The notes under the pieces are model-generated. The model made no database searches. It had not been told where the DNA came from and worked only from the letters and a program-made list of their open reading frames with translations. Positions 9,557 to 19,680 of a stretch of DNA of 64,000 bases are shown here, one piece after another. Within the stretch, counting starts at the first letter, position 1; every line of letters starts with the position of its first letter. Origin of the DNA: Donghicola eburneus. Its GTDB lineage: Bacteria > Pseudomonadota > Alphaproteobacteria > Rhodobacterales > Rhodobacteraceae. The stretch lies in the NCBI RefSeq assembly GCF_900115865.1, contig NZ_FOXY01000002.1:372001-436000 (forward strand), read 5' to 3'. The position numbers and the translations under genes are program-made.

Positions 9557-11201
9557 GCTCGATCAGAGCTCGCGCCGCCTCTCGCGCAGCTTCGGTGATC
9601 GTGTCACCAGAGATCATGCGCGCAACCTCGTCCACGCGCTCTCCTGCGTCCAAGGGCACCACGCGGCTCAGGGTTTGGCCATCCTGCACGGACTTGCTGA
9701 CCTGCCAATGATGCTGCCCCAAGGCGGCGACCTGCGGCGAGTGTGTCACCACAAGCACCTGACCTTCGCTCGCCAGTCGCGCCAGACGGCGACCCACGGC
9801 GTCTGCCGTTGCGCCACCCACCCCACGGTCAATCTCGTCAAAGATCATTGTCACGCCGGATGTGTTTTGGGACAGGCAAACCTTGAGCGCCAAAAGAAAG
9901 CGGGAGAGTTCGCCGCCCGAGGCAATCTTGGCCAAGGGGCCTGCGGGAGCACCCGGGTTGGTGGCGACGGTGAACGAGACATTGTCGCGCCCTTCAGGAC
10001 CGACATCCCCCTCGGTAATCTGGGTATGAAAGACCGCCCGCTCCATTTTAAGGGGGGCCAGCTCGTCCATCACGGCACGATCCAATCGCGCCGCAGCTTC
10101 GGTACGCGACTCTGTCAACGCCGCCGAAGCGTCTGAATAGGCGGCATCAGTCGCTTTGACGTCTGCGCGCAAGCGGTTCAGGTCCCCCTCGCCCGCATCC
10201 AGTTGGCCAAGGCGCGTGCGCAATTCTTCGGCAAAGGTCCCCAGATCGTCCGGCGTTACCCCATGTTTTCGCGCCAAACCGCGGATCGCGAACAAGCGCT
10301 CTTCGATTGCTTCGAGTTCCGCGGGGTTGAAGTCGAGGTTCCCGAGAACACGTTCAACCCCTTGCGTTGCATCGCCAAGCTCGTTCAGCGCCCGCCCAAG
10401 TGCCGCAATCGGTTCATCCAACTGACCGTCCGCTTCTGCAGCGATACCGTCCAGCCAACGCATGCCGTCACCCATTGCGCCCTCGGCCCCTTCGAGCCCA
10501 AGGATCTGGAACGCGCGCGCCAGATCATCGCGGATCTTCTCGGCGGCTTGCATCCGGCGGCGCTTCGTGTCCAGCTCTGCGTCCTCGCCCGGTTGCGGGT
10601 CGAGTTGATCCAATTCGGCGACGGAATGGCGCAAGAACTCTTCTTCGCTCCGCATCGCGGCCAGCTTTTCCTCGGCCTCGGCCAACGCTTTGGTCGCGCG
10701 GCTGCGCGCTAGCCACAACCCACGCAGATCCGCCAACAAGACCCCGTGTCCAGCGAACTCGTCCAGCAGCTGTCTGTGACCGCGCGGGTTCAGCAGGCCG
10801 CGATCATCGTGCTGTCCATGCAATTCAACCAAAGTCTCGGACAGGTCGCGCAGCACCTGCCCTGACACGCGGCGATCATTGATCCATGCAGTCTTGCGGC
10901 CATCCACGGTGTTCACGCGGCGCAGGATCAATTCGCCATCCGCCTCGACCCCAGCCTCGGCCAGAATGCGGTGCGCGGCATGATCGGTGGGCAAGTCGAA
11001 TTCAGCGATCACTTCGCCTTGGTCCGCGCCAGCACGCACCAACTCGGCACGCCCGCGCCAGCCCAGAACAAAGCCCAAGCTGTCCAAGAGGATCGACTTA
11101 CCCGCACCTGTTTCCCCTGTCAGGACATTCAGTCCCGGCTGGAAATCCAATTGCAGTCTGTCGATCAGCAACACATCCCGAATATCAAGCGTTCGCAGCA
11201 T
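9549..11201 (-). CDS. recN: DNA repair protein RecN
   Basis: RecN is an SMC-like ATPase that acts at DNA double-strand breaks before RecA loading. The 550-residue protein has Walker A (TGETGAGKS, residues 28-36), a long coiled-coil middle rich in Ala, Glu and Arg, the 'ASGGELSRFLLAL' signature and Walker B 'TMIFDEIDRGVGG' near residue 450. The length is normal. It is the last gene of the long minus-strand run from ftsW through bamD, with 33 bases between bamD and recN. I saw no alphaproteobacterial SOS box (GTTC or GAAC repeats 7 bases apart) in the short upstream gap, so it may depend on the upstream promoter or on one inside bamD. Confidence 0.96.
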   Translation of the reverse strand: MLRTLDIRDVLLIDRLQLDFQPGLNVLTGETGAGKSILLDSLGFVLGWRGRAELVRAGADQGEVIAEFDLPTDHAAHRILAEAGVEADGELILRRVNTVDGRKTAWINDRRVSGQVLRDLSETLVELHGQHDDRGLLNPRGHRQLLDEFAGHGVLLADLRGLWLARSRATKALAEAEEKLAAMRSEEEFLRHSVAELDQLDPQPGEDAELDTKRRRMQAAEKIRDDLARAFQILGLEGAEGAMGDGMRWLDGIAAEADGQLDEPIAALGRALNELGDATQGVERVLGNLDFNPAELEAIEERLFAIRGLARKHGVTPDDLGTFAEELRTRLGQLDAGEGDLNRLRADVKATDAAYSDASAALTESRTEAAARLDRAVMDELAPLKMERAVFHTQITEGDVGPEGRDNVSFTVATNPGAPAGPLAKIASGGELSRFLLALKVCLSQNTSGVTMIFDEIDRGVGGATADAVGRRLARLASEGQVLVVTHSPQVAALGQHHWQVSKSVQDGQTLSRVVPLDAGERVDEVARMISGDTITEAAREAARALIEQK

Positions 11202-11234
11202 GTAGAATGTCCGGTTGCCCGCCTAGATGCGTGA

Positions 11235-12110
11235 TCAGAGCCACTGGCCCTTGATCATCTGGCGGTAAATTTTGGCCAGCCAACTGTCACCCTTGGCCTC
11301 GGGTTTCAGACCCGCGTTGGTCAGCAGTTCATAAGTCTCTGCGTACCACTCGCTGCCCTGATAGTTATAGCCCAGAATAGCCCCGGCAGTCTGCGCTTCG
11401 TCGGTCAGGCCCAACGACAGGTAGCTTTCTACTAAGCGGTGCAGCGCCTCGGCGGTGTGGGTAGTGGTCTGAAAATCCGCCACCACGACGCGGAAACGGT
11501 TGATGGCGGCGGCATAGTGCTGACGCTTCAGATAGTAGCGACCAACTTCCATCTCCTTGCCCGCCAAGTGGTCAAAGGCGAGGTCGAACTGCAGGATCGA
11601 GCTTTCTGCGTATTCGCTGTCGGGATAGCGCTCGATCACCGTACGCAGGGCTTGCAGCGCTTGGAACGTCAAACCTTGGTCACGGCCCACGTCGTCGATC
11701 TGGTCGTAGTAGGACAGCGCCAACAGATATTGCGCGTAAGCTGCATCTTCGTCTGCGGGGTAGAAATCGATGTACCGCTGCGCGGCGGCACGGCTGTTTT
11801 CGTAGTCCTGATCCTGATGGTAGGCAAAGGCCTGCATGATCAGCGCGCGCTTCGCCCATTCGGAATAGGGATACAGACGCTCAATCTCGCCAAAGTAGAC
11901 AGCGGCCTGATCGGCATCGTTGTCGGCAAGCTCGTATTCACCGCGGGCATAAATCTCTTCGGCAGTGAAGTTTTCCAAAGGTTCGCCCGATTGGCCCCCT
12001 TCGGCGAAACTGTTGTTGTTGGCAAAGGGCCGCGCGGAAAAATCGGAACAGCCCGCGACGCTGAGGCTGATAAATACTGTCCCGAAAATCGTCTTAAACG
12101 CTTTGCCCAT
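11235..12110 (-). CDS. bamD: Outer membrane assembly lipoprotein BamD
   Basis: BamD is the essential lipoprotein of the BAM complex, which inserts beta-barrel proteins into the outer membrane. The 291-residue protein has a lipoprotein signal ending in the lipobox SVAGC (Cys near residue 21), then TPR-like repeats such as 'YFGEIERLYPYSEWAKRAL' and 'VIERYPDSEYAESS'. I chose the ATG at 12110 because AGG lies 7 bases upstream; ATG 12116 in the same frame is too close to that site. It follows lpxC and precedes recN, an order I remember from related genomes. The neighbouring lpxC also serves outer membrane biogenesis. Confidence 0.95.
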   Translation of the reverse strand: MGKAFKTIFGTVFISLSVAGCSDFSARPFANNNSFAEGGQSGEPLENFTAEEIYARGEYELADNDADQAAVYFGEIERLYPYSEWAKRALIMQAFAYHQDQDYENSRAAAQRYIDFYPADEDAAYAQYLLALSYYDQIDDVGRDQGLTFQALQALRTVIERYPDSEYAESSILQFDLAFDHLAGKEMEVGRYYLKRQHYAAAINRFRVVVADFQTTTHTAEALHRLVESYLSLGLTDEAQTAGAILGYNYQGSEWYAETYELLTNAGLKPEAKGDSWLAKIYRQMIKGQWL

Positions 12111-12221
12111 GCTCATACCTGCCCACAATAATTCAGGATCCACGAGGCCGTGATGCCTCTGGTCAACGGCGTGTTAGCACAGAAAATTCCGGTGCAAAAT
12201 GCCTTTGCCACCCTTACGCAA

Positions 12222-13142
12222 TCATGCGACGGCAGCAAGGTCCGAGACATGCAGCCCAACGCCGGGCAAACGGGCGATGCATGCCGCGTCGCAATCGACG
12301 ATGCGGTAGGCGGTCGGGTCGGCAAAGAGCGCCCTCAAGAGCATGTTGGTTAGGGTGTGGCCCGCCTTGTATCCGGTATAAAGACCAAGGATCGGCGCAC
12401 CTGCCAAAGCCAGATCGCCAAGGGCATCTAGCATTTTGTGACGAACAGGCTCGTCCGAATGGCGCAGGCCACCGGGGCTTAGAACCTCTTCTCCGTCAAC
12501 AACTACGGCGTTTTCCATGGTTCCGCCAAGCGCGAGACCATTTTCACGCATGAATTCGACATCTGCGGCGCGGCAGAAGGTGCGGCTGTCGCACAGCTCG
12601 CGGACGAACGTGCCGTTCGCCATGTGCAGGCTCTTGCGCTGACGGCCAATGGCTGCGTCGGCGAAGTCGATCTCAAAATCAATTTTCAGCGAGTCGGCAG
12701 GTGTCAGAGTGGCTGTGGCGTCAGCCTTCTCAACCGTCACCGGCTTCAGGACTTCGATCGCGAACAGAGGCTCTGCCAGCATACGGATGCCCTGCTTCAC
12801 AATCCCGCGAACAAAGGGGGCGGAGCTGCCATCAAGGATTGGAACTTCTGGGCCATTCACTTCGATCAGGGCGTTGTGAATACCGCAGCCCGCCAGCGCA
12901 GCCATCACGTGCTCGACCGTCGACAGGCTGACGCCGTCGGTGTTGACCAATTTGGTGCAGAGAGGTGAATGTTCGGCAACGTCCCAGCGTGCAGGGATCA
13001 GCGGGTCACGGTCCACAATGTCGGTACGCGTGAACCAGATTCCGTGTCCGGCCGAAGCAGGACGGATCGTCAGTCGCACAGGTTGACCGGAGTGAAGGCC
13101 AACGCCGTTGAAGCTGACTTGATTTCGGATCGTGGTTTGCAC
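12222..13142 (-). CDS. lpxC: UDP-3-O-acyl-N-acetylglucosamine deacetylase LpxC
   Basis: LpxC is a zinc amidase that catalyses the committed step of lipid A synthesis in the cytosol. The 306-residue protein has both LpxC domains: 'SFNGVGLHSGQPV' at the N-terminus, 'STVEHVMAALAGCGI' with a zinc-binding His near residue 80, and 'HKMLDALGDLALAG' with the other zinc ligands near 240. The start codon is GTG at 13142; the first residues 'MQTTIRNQV' match the usual LpxC beginning and no upstream ATG is available. It lies downstream of ftsZ after a strong terminator and a gap of 218 bases, so it probably has its own promoter there. Confidence 0.96.
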   Translation of the reverse strand: MQTTIRNQVSFNGVGLHSGQPVRLTIRPASAGHGIWFTRTDIVDRDPLIPARWDVAEHSPLCTKLVNTDGVSLSTVEHVMAALAGCGIHNALIEVNGPEVPILDGSSAPFVRGIVKQGIRMLAEPLFAIEVLKPVTVEKADATATLTPADSLKIDFEIDFADAAIGRQRKSLHMANGTFVRELCDSRTFCRAADVEFMRENGLALGGTMENAVVVDGEEVLSPGGLRHSDEPVRHKMLDALGDLALAGAPILGLYTGYKAGHTLTNMLLRALFADPTAYRIVDCDAACIARLPGVGLHVSDLAAVA

Positions 13143-13308
13143 AATGGCCCCAATTGTCTGCGCGAATGTATCGCTTTGTTGAACAGACAGTTAACGCTCA
13201 CCCCCCAGAGTCACAATTCAATCTTTGCAACACGGTGAAACATCCCATCCTAAAAGGCGGGCAAAAATACGCCTAAGGATTATTTACAGGATCAAGGCCT
13301 TGATTCTC

Positions 13309-13339
13309 AAAAACAAAAAGGCCGCCCGAAGGCGGCCTT
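13309..13339 (-). terminator. Strong rho-independent terminator after ftsZ
   Basis: On the minus strand GGCCGCC pairs with GGCGGCC (13320-13326 and 13331-13337) around a TTCG tetraloop, followed by TTTTTG and a second T run. It lies 21 bases past the ftsZ stop codon. Confidence 0.9.
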
Positions 13340-13360
13340 GAATGTTTCGATTCACACGGA

Positions 13361-15079
13361 TCAGTTGGCCTGACGGCGCAGGAACGCAGGAATCTCGATC
13401 TTGTCTTGTGCCGGATCGTTATCAACATCCTCTTCAAAAGACGGCGCAGGTGGTGCCACACGACGCGCAGTCTGAGGCGCATTGCGCTCGGGCTGAGGCT
13501 GCGGACGGGCCGGAGCAGCGGGCTGCTCGTTGTGACCGGTCATGCGATTAATCAGCGAGTTGATCCCAAAGCGCGACTTCTCGGGCGCAGCCGGAGCAGC
13601 GGGGCGCGCGGGCGCCTGCGGCTGGGTGCTGCCCATCGGGCGCTGCTGCTGGGTGCCGCTGTGGTTCACCGCTGCCTTCAGACGTGCCATCGTCTCGGGG
13701 CTTGCAGCACCTGCGACAGGGCGCTGGGGCGCAACAAAGTCATCCCCCTGATGCGCTTCGGGCGCAGGCTGCTGATACTCTTCGGCACGCGGCTGGTACG
13801 CGGGTGCGGGAACATCCTCGGCGGGGTACTGAGGTGCTGCAATGCGCGGTTGCTGCGTAGGCTGCTGGTAGGATTCCTGCGGCAGCGGCGCAGGGCGCTT
13901 GGGCTGCTGAGGTGCAGGAGTCTGGTAGCTGGTCGGCTGCTGCGGTGCAGGCTGTTGGTATTGCGGCTGCTGATACTGGGGCTGCGGCGCAGCGGCAGTC
14001 GGCGCTTGAGGCGCGGGCTGCTGCGGAGCGGGCGCAGGCTGTTCAGCGCTCACCTGCTGGGTGAGCGGCTCTGCCAAAGTACGACGGGGCGCGGGCTCTT
14101 CCAGAGCTTTGGCCGATGCGTCGATACCAGTTGCGACAACACTGACACGCATACCGCCTTCGAGCGATGTATCCAGGGTCGAACCAACGATGATGTTCGC
14201 GTCGGGATCTACTTCTTCGCGGATACGGTTGGCCGCCTCGTCCAGTTCGAACAGGGTCAGGTCGTGACCACCGGTGATGTTGATCAGAACGCCCTTCGCA
14301 CCGCGCAGGCTGATTTCGTCCAGCAGGGGGTTCGCGATAGCCTTCTCTGCCGCCTGAATGGCGCGATCTTCGCCGGTCGCTTCGCCGGTGCCCATCATGG
14401 CTTTGCCCATCTCGTCCATCACGGCGCGAACGTCCGCAAAGTCGAGGTTGATCAGACCGGGGCAGACCATCAGATCGGTCACGCCTTTGACACCTTGGTA
14501 CAGAACATCGTCAGCCAAGCTAAACGCTTCGGTAAAGGTGGTCTTTTCAGTCGCCAGACGGAAAAGGTTCTGGTTCGGGATGATGATGAGCGTGTCGACG
14601 ACCTTCTGAAGGGCTTCGACACCCTCCTCGGCCTGACGCATGCGCTTACCGCCTTCGAACTGGAAGGGCTTGGTCACAACGCCAACGGTTAGCACACCAA
14701 GTTCACGTGCAGCCTGCGCGATGATTGGCGCTGCACCGGTGCCGGTGCCGCCGCCCATGCCTGCGGTAATAAAGCACATGTGTGCGCCTGCCAGATGATC
14801 GACAATCTGCTCGATGCTCTCTTCAGCTGCGGCAGCGCCTACGCTTGCCTTTGCGCCAGCACCCAGACCCTCGGTCACTTTCACACCCAGCTGGATGCGG
14901 TTGGTTGCTTGGGCCTGCTGAAGGGCTTGTGCGTCGGTATTCGCCACAACGAATTCCACACCCTCGAGCTGTTTCTCGATCATGTTGTTGACCGCGTTGC
15001 CGCCGGCGCCGCCCACACCGAACACGGTGATGCGGGGCTTCAATTCATCGTGTCCGGGCATCGAAAGGTTCAAAGTCAT
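13361..15079 (-). CDS. ftsZ: Cell division protein FtsZ
   Basis: FtsZ is the tubulin-like GTPase that forms the division ring. The 572-residue protein has the GTP-binding core with the tubulin signature '[11 protein letters not shown]' at about residues 109-119 and the catalytic T7-loop region near 212. A long, low-complexity Pro/Gln/Ala linker (about residues 340-540, with repeats such as [11 protein letters not shown]) follows. The conserved C-terminal peptide '[12 protein letters not shown]', which contacts FtsA and other partners, closes the protein. The long linker is usual in Alphaproteobacteria, and this one is at the long end. The gene follows ftsA with a 174-base gap that may hold an extra promoter and ends at a strong terminator. 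Confidence 0.97.
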   Translation of the reverse strand: MTLNLSMPGHDELKPRITVFGVGGAGGNAVNNMIEKQLEGVEFVVANTDAQALQQAQATNRIQLGVKVTEGLGAGAKASVGAAAAEESIEQIVDHLAGAHMCFITAGMGGGTGTGAAPIIAQAARELGVLTVGVVTKPFQFEGGKRMRQAEEGVEALQKVVDTLIIIPNQNLFRLATEKTTFTEAFSLADDVLYQGVKGVTDLMVCPGLINLDFADVRAVMDEMGKAMMGTGEATGEDRAIQAAEKAIANPLLDEISLRGAKGVLINITGGHDLTLFELDEAANRIREEVDPDANIIVGSTLDTSLEGGMRVSVVATGIDASAKALEEPAPRRTLAEPLTQQVSAEQPAPAPQQPAPQAPTAAAPQPQYQQPQYQQPAPQQPTSYQTPAPQQPKRPAPLPQESYQQPTQQPRIAAPQYPAEDVPAPAYQPRAEEYQQPAPEAHQGDDFVAPQRPVAGAASPETMARLKAAVNHSGTQQQRPMGSTQPQAPARPAAPAAPEKSRFGINSLINRMTGHNEQPAAPARPQPQPERNAPQTARRVAPPAPSFEEDVDNDPAQDKIEIPAFLRRQAN

Positions 15080-15253
15080 GATCTGTCCGCCTGCTTGTCG
15101 CCCGTGCCACCGGGCAGTTTTGTCCCTGATTACATATCATTCTACGCGCCATAAACGGCGACGTCATCCAAAAAGTCAGCCTGTCAACACAAAATCTGGC
15201 CACAAAGATGCCCCAAAAGGCGGCATTTCGCCTAAATGCACCAGATATTGGGC

Positions 15254-16588
15254 TTACCAGTTATCCTTGAACCATTTCATCGCGCGCTGCAATGATCGGG
15301 CGGGGTATCTTTCGACCGGCATGTCGAAGTCCCACCATTCGTCCTGTGGATGCGCTGCAAAGCAGCAAAGCCCCACTGCGCTGGCAAATCCCGGCCCTGT
15401 TGCGGCCTGAGGAAGTCCGTGTACGCGCAAAGGTCGACCCAGCCGCACCTGCTGCCCTAATATCTTACTGGCCAGCCCGTCAAGGCCGGGAATCTGACTT
15501 CCACCGCCCGTGAGCACGATTTGCTGGCTCGGCATATGGTCAAAGCCTGCCGCGTCCAACCGCGCACGCACTTCCTCTAGAATTTCTTCGACACGCGGAC
15601 GCATTATCCCGATCAATTCGGTACGGCTGACGGTGCGGCGATCATGCTCCCAATCACCAGAGTCTCCGTCCAGATCGATCAATTCGCGGTCATCCATGCC
15701 GGTCGCGTAGACGCCACCGTGGAAAGTCTTTATACGTTCTGCAGTCGTCATGGGAACCTGAAGGCCCATAGAGATGTCGCTGGTGACGTGGTCACCCCCC
15801 ATCCGCACGCTGTCCGCATAAATCATGTGCTTGCGCATGAAGATCGACACGCCAGTGGTGCCGCCCCCCATATCGATGCACGCTGCACCTAATTCTTTTT
15901 CATCTTCGATCAGTGCCGCCGTGCCAGACACGTAAGCAGAGCTTGCGACACCAGCCAGTTCCAAGTCGCAACGCTTGATGCAGTATGCCAGATTCTGGAT
16001 CACGCTGGCATCAACTGTCAGCATGTGCATATCACAGCTGAGTGTATTGCCGATCTGGCCACGCGGATCATTCAGTCCCGAGCGGTGATCCAATGCGAAG
16101 TTCACGGGCTGTGCGTGCAGCACCTCGCGGCCTGCGCCGTAATCGGGCACATCGCACGACGCCAGAACGCTGCCGATATCCTCTTCGCTGACCTGCTGGC
16201 CATCAAGCTCGACCGCGCCTGCCAAGCCGTAGCTGCGGGGACGCGCGCCAGAGAATGTCGCGATCACGTGGTCGACGCGGACACCTGCCATCTTTTGCGC
16301 CGCCTGAACGACAGTGCGGATCGCCCGCTCGGTCTCGGCCATCGCGTCAATCTCACCAAACCGAACGCCGCGAGACCGAGTTGTCGCTGCACCGACAACG
16401 CGGAAGCCCGCCTGCCCTGCCATGGACCCGATATCCTCGCCTTCGACAAAGGCATCTGTGCGATCAAACCGCAGCACCAGACACGCGATCTTCGAAGTTC
16501 CAACGTCCAGAATGGCGATCACGCCACGCTGTAGTGCTGCCTTCCGTAGTCCGCGCATAGCGCGCTGTGTTTCATAAAGCTCGATCAT
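15254..16588 (-). CDS. ftsA: Cell division protein FtsA
   Basis: FtsA is an actin-like ATPase that tethers FtsZ to the membrane. The 444-residue protein shows the actin-fold phosphate loops 'AILDVGTSKIACLVL' near the N-terminus and 'CIDMGGGTTGVSIF' in the middle, plus 'LTGGGSQIPGL' near residue 365. The C-terminus ends in a short basic amphipathic stretch ('RSLQRAMKWFKDNW') that fits the membrane-targeting helix. I chose ATG 16588 because GAGG lies 6 bases upstream; the in-frame TTG at 16597 would overlap the ftsQ stop but has no good ribosome site. It is flanked by ftsQ and ftsZ in the standard dcw order. Confidence 0.96.
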   Translation of the reverse strand: MIELYETQRAMRGLRKAALQRGVIAILDVGTSKIACLVLRFDRTDAFVEGEDIGSMAGQAGFRVVGAATTRSRGVRFGEIDAMAETERAIRTVVQAAQKMAGVRVDHVIATFSGARPRSYGLAGAVELDGQQVSEEDIGSVLASCDVPDYGAGREVLHAQPVNFALDHRSGLNDPRGQIGNTLSCDMHMLTVDASVIQNLAYCIKRCDLELAGVASSAYVSGTAALIEDEKELGAACIDMGGGTTGVSIFMRKHMIYADSVRMGGDHVTSDISMGLQVPMTTAERIKTFHGGVYATGMDDRELIDLDGDSGDWEHDRRTVSRTELIGIMRPRVEEILEEVRARLDAAGFDHMPSQQIVLTGGGSQIPGLDGLASKILGQQVRLGRPLRVHGLPQAATGPGFASAVGLCCFAAHPQDEWWDFDMPVERYPARSLQRAMKWFKDNW

Positions 16589-16593
16589 CTGCC

Positions 16594-17451
16594 TCAATCC
16601 TCAGCTTCATACCCCCGGACGCGCAGCAATTCTTTACGTGCCACTTGTGTCATCCGGATTGTCGGCCTGTCGGCCAGTCTCATGTCCACGACCGTCACGT
16701 CGCGGGTCAAAAGTTCTTTTGCCTGCTCCAGTGCGATCACGCGTTCCAGCGCGCGCACAGCGTCTTTTTCGGGCAGCAAAATGCGCTGATCCCGATCCAG
16801 TACCAAATCCCAGCGTCGGTTGCTGACACGCACCACGCCGCGCACCCGTTCACGGATGGGGGCAGCAGCTGCAATCAATTCCAACGCTTGGGTGACATTC
16901 TTGTTGGCCCCGTCCCCAACGATCAGGGGGAGGTCAGGACGTTCGATCCGCGCATCCAGCTTGTCCGCGCGCACGCCCTCCTCGTCGATCACTTCCACGC
17001 CTTCGGGCCCGCGCCACAGAGCAACGGGCTGGCGCTCTATCACATCAACCTGCAAAACACCGCCGGAACGGATCTGTAGGGACACGTCCTTGACCGCGTC
17101 GATCTTGCGGATTTCATCACGCAGATCGTTGAGGTTCAGGTCGAACGAGCTCAGCGGGAAACTCGCTGGCATAAGCTCTTGAATCGTTTTCAACGTTTTG
17201 TCATTCGCACCGTCCACGGCCATCATCTGGACCATGAATTCGGGACGTTCTTGAAAGTCGCGCTTTACCGCTTCGATGCTTGCGAACAAATCAGTGCGGC
17301 GCTGTTCGTTGCCCAGATAAGTCGCTGCTGCCAAAGCCACCACCATCACGGGCAACCCCATGCGCAGCCCCATACGGAAGCTGGGGGTCAGCCACATGCG
17401 CTGGACCTTATAGGCCCAACGACTAGGAGCGGGATCGGCGCGGCGCGTCAT
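16594..17451 (-). CDS. ftsQ: Cell division protein FtsQ
   Basis: FtsQ is a bitopic membrane protein of the divisome that links FtsZ-ring proteins to septal wall synthesis. The 285-residue protein has a short basic cytosolic tail, one transmembrane helix ('[16 protein letters not shown]'), then a POTRA domain with '[17 protein letters not shown]' and a beta domain with '[19 protein letters not shown]'. I set the start at ATG 17451, which forms an ATGA overlap with the ddl stop; a longer frame from 17487 would overlap ddl by 40 bases. It sits between ddl and ftsA as expected. Confidence 0.94.
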   Translation of the reverse strand: MTRRADPAPSRWAYKVQRMWLTPSFRMGLRMGLPVMVVALAAATYLGNEQRRTDLFASIEAVKRDFQERPEFMVQMMAVDGANDKTLKTIQELMPASFPLSSFDLNLNDLRDEIRKIDAVKDVSLQIRSGGVLQVDVIERQPVALWRGPEGVEVIDEEGVRADKLDARIERPDLPLIVGDGANKNVTQALELIAAAAPIRERVRGVVRVSNRRWDLVLDRDQRILLPEKDAVRALERVIALEQAKELLTRDVTVVDMRLADRPTIRMTQVARKELLRVRGYEAED

Positions 17452-18362
17452 CTGTTGCACGATGCGTCCTCCACCAGCCACCGGCACAGGGCGCCAAAGC
17501 TCATGCCAGCGACGCCTGCCTGTTCAGGGCTCAGCGAAGTGGGCGTCATGCCGGGCTGGGTGTTGGTCTCGAGCAGGATCAGACCATCCACACCACGGGT
17601 CTCGTCCCAGCGGAAATCTGTGCGGCTCATGCCACGGCAGCCCAAGGCGTTATGCGCACGAACGGCATAGTCATAGCAGGCATCGCGGATGGCGTCGGGA
17701 ACATCGGCGGGCACCACGTGGCGCGACCCGCCCACTTCGTACTTGGCGCTGTAGTCGTACCAGCCGTCTGTCAGAATATCGGTCACGGCCAAGGGACGAT
17801 CCCCGAGCACAGTGGTCGTCAGTTCCCGGCCCGGCGCGTAGGTCTCGACCATCACGGTCTCTGGCATTTCGTCGGACAGTTGTGGCGGCGTGTTTGCGCC
17901 GTCCATCACCAGATAGACGCCGACGCTGGACCCTTCGTTGTTGGGCTTCACCACATAGGGCGCGGGCATCACATGGCGGGTGCGGACTTCATCACGGCTG
18001 GCCAGAACGCTTTCGACAATCGGCAGACCTGCGGCGCGGTACACATCCTTGCTACGGGCTTTGTCCATTGCGAGCGAAGAGGCCAGAACGCCTGAATGCG
18101 TGTAGGGGATACCCATCCATTCAAGAATGCCTTGCACACAGCCATCCTCGCCCCACCGACCGTGGAGCGCGTTGAACACAACGTCAGGGCGAATCTCTGC
18201 AAGGCGTGTGGGCAGGTCGGGGCCAGCATCCAGCTCGACCACTTCGAATCCTTCGTCCCGAAGTGCAGCGGCGCACTCTTTTCCACTGGATAACGACACC
18301 TCTCGCTCTGCGGAGGGGCCGCCCAATAGGACCGCTACAGTCGGGTGAGCCCTGCTCGACAT
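17448..18362 (-). CDS. ddl: D-alanine--D-alanine ligase
   Basis: Ddl joins two D-alanines with ATP to make the terminal dipeptide of the peptidoglycan precursor. The roughly 304-residue protein has the family signature '[16 protein letters not shown]' at the N-terminus, the ATP-grasp elements '[16 protein letters not shown]' and the C-terminal '[20 protein letters not shown]' with the catalytic Asn, Ser and magnesium ligands. The start is a choice between ATG 18362 and two GTG codons just before it; ATG matches the usual start but GTG 18368 has the better spacing to GAGG. A 120-base gap separates it from murB. Confidence 0.95.
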   Translation of the reverse strand: MSSRAHPTVAVLLGGPSAEREVSLSSGKECAAALRDEGFEVVELDAGPDLPTRLAEIRPDVVFNALHGRWGEDGCVQGILEWMGIPYTHSGVLASSLAMDKARSKDVYRAAGLPIVESVLASRDEVRTRHVMPAPYVVKPNNEGSSVGVYLVMDGANTPPQLSDEMPETVMVETYAPGRELTTTVLGDRPLAVTDILTDGWYDYSAKYEVGGSRHVVPADVPDAIRDACYDYAVRAHNALGCRGMSRTDFRWDETRGVDGLILLETNTQPGMTPTSLSPEQAGVAGMSFGALCRWLVEDASCNR

Positions 18363-18488
18363 CACCACATCTGCCTCTGTATTCTCGGCCGTTTCGGCCT
18401 GTTTTTGTCTACTGCCAACACAAGAGCCTAAATGCTCTCAAAATGCCACAGATTTTTAGTTAATTTATCTTACAAATCGCGAGGATGG

Positions 18489-19406
18489 TTAGGTTTCGTC
18501 ACCCACACGGATCACTTCCCATTCTAGCTCTAATCCGCTCGATTGGAAAACGCTTTTTCGGACAAGCTCGCCTAACCTTTCGAGATCGCTCGCCGTCGCA
18601 TCGCCTGTATTCACTAGAAAGTTCGAATGCTTCGGGCTCATTTGCGCACCGCCTACGGTTGCGCCGCGCATGCCTGCATCATCGATCAGCTTCCATGCTT
18701 TCAGATCATGAATATCATCCGCGCGCCCTGTGCTTGAAAAGCCCGCAGGATTGCGAAAAGTACTTCCCGCAGTGCGATCTTTTGTCGGTTGGGTCGCATC
18801 CCGTTTGGCCAGTTGATCGGCCATTTTCTGTTCCAGTTCTGCGGGGTCACCAGTCGGCGCCTCGAACACCGCCTCGGTCAGCACCCACCCCTCGGGCAAG
18901 TGACTGTGACGATATCCGAATTGGAGATCTTCGGGGCTCAGCATAACCACTTCACCATTCCGTGAGACGGCCTGCGCGGAAACCAAATGGTCGGCCACAT
19001 AGGTCCCGTAGCACCCTGCGTTCATACGGATTGCCCCGCCAATCGAGCCTGGAATGGTGCGCAAAAATGTCAGATCAAGGCCCGCTAACGCCGCCTTGCG
19101 CGCGGCCATGGAATCGAGCATCGCCGCACCTACAGTTACACGAGTGCCCTCGATGCTCAGGCCGTTAAAACCGCGCCCCATGCGGATCACGACAGCCCTG
19201 ATTCCACCATCGCGCACGATCAGATTGGACCCGACACCCATCGGAAAAACTGACACATCACTCGGAAGGGCCTTTAGAAAGGCGCAGAGGTCTTCGAGGT
19301 CTGCAGGCTGATAGAACCAGTCTGCGGGGCCACCGACCCGTAACCATGTCAGGTCTGCCAGTGGACGGTTGGGGGTCAAATTTCCTCGCACCTCAGGCAT
19401 CTGCAT
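18489..19406 (-). CDS. murB: UDP-N-acetylenolpyruvoylglucosamine reductase MurB
   Basis: MurB is the FAD- and NADPH-dependent enzyme that reduces UDP-GlcNAc-enolpyruvate to UDP-MurNAc. The 305-residue protein has the FAD-binding domain with '[14 protein letters not shown]' and '[13 protein letters not shown]', then '[17 protein letters not shown]' and the MurB C-domain with '[10 protein letters not shown]' carrying the catalytic Ser, and '[11 protein letters not shown]'. GGAGG 7 bases before ATG 19406 fixes the start; the gene overlaps the end of the DUF2484 gene by 14 bases. Confidence 0.96.
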   Translation of the reverse strand: MQMPEVRGNLTPNRPLADLTWLRVGGPADWFYQPADLEDLCAFLKALPSDVSVFPMGVGSNLIVRDGGIRAVVIRMGRGFNGLSIEGTRVTVGAAMLDSMAARKAALAGLDLTFLRTIPGSIGGAIRMNAGCYGTYVADHLVSAQAVSRNGEVVMLSPEDLQFGYRHSHLPEGWVLTEAVFEAPTGDPAELEQKMADQLAKRDATQPTKDRTAGSTFRNPAGFSSTGRADDIHDLKAWKLIDDAGMRGATVGGAQMSPKHSNFLVNTGDATASDLERLGELVRKSVFQSSGLELEWEVIRVGDET

Positions 19407-19665
19407 CGGGGGTCCTCCGTTTTCCGGTCAGCCAGCGCCACAGGTAGATCACCGGCCAGCGCAGAATTGACAGACCTGCTGCCAGAAACGCCAGCGCGAT
19501 CCAAGGGCCATTCGTGAAAAACAAAGCGACGAGCATAGGAATGCCCGTCGCGATCAGCCCATATGCACAGAGCCAAAGCTTTTGCCCCTTGAAGAGCATG
19601 GTCATCAGAGCGGCGCTCAGCACCCAGACGCATGCCGCGCCCATTCCCAGATCCGCGGCAGTCAT
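19393..19665 (-). CDS. DUF2484 small membrane protein
   Basis: This 90-residue protein has about three hydrophobic segments ('[17 protein letters not shown]', '[21 protein letters not shown]' in part, and '[20 protein letters not shown]' in part) and a charged C-terminus. It matches what I know as DUF2484, a family found mainly in Rhodobacteraceae at this place between murC and murB. Its function is unknown; the fixed position among peptidoglycan precursor genes suggests an envelope role, an inference from neighbourhood only. It overlaps the murB start by 14 bases and begins 15 bases after murC. I used ATG 19665; a TTG at 19668 is also possible. Confidence 0.82.
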   Translation of the reverse strand: MTAADLGMGAACVWVLSAALMTMLFKGQKLWLCAYGLIATGIPMLVALFFTNGPWIALAFLAAGLSILRWPVIYLWRWLTGKRRTPDADA

Positions 19666-19680
19666 CAATTGTCGCTCCTC

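Noticed and set aside
13406-14692. Long open frame on the plus strand opposite ftsZ (428 codons)
   Set aside because: Its composition (Arg, Leu, Gly) mirrors the Gln/Pro/Ala linker of FtsZ read backwards; it is a shadow of ftsZ.
18380-18420. Hairpin GGCCgtttcGGCC before ddl as a terminator
   Set aside because: The T run is on the plus strand, opposite to the direction of murB-ddl transcription, so it would not stop that transcript.
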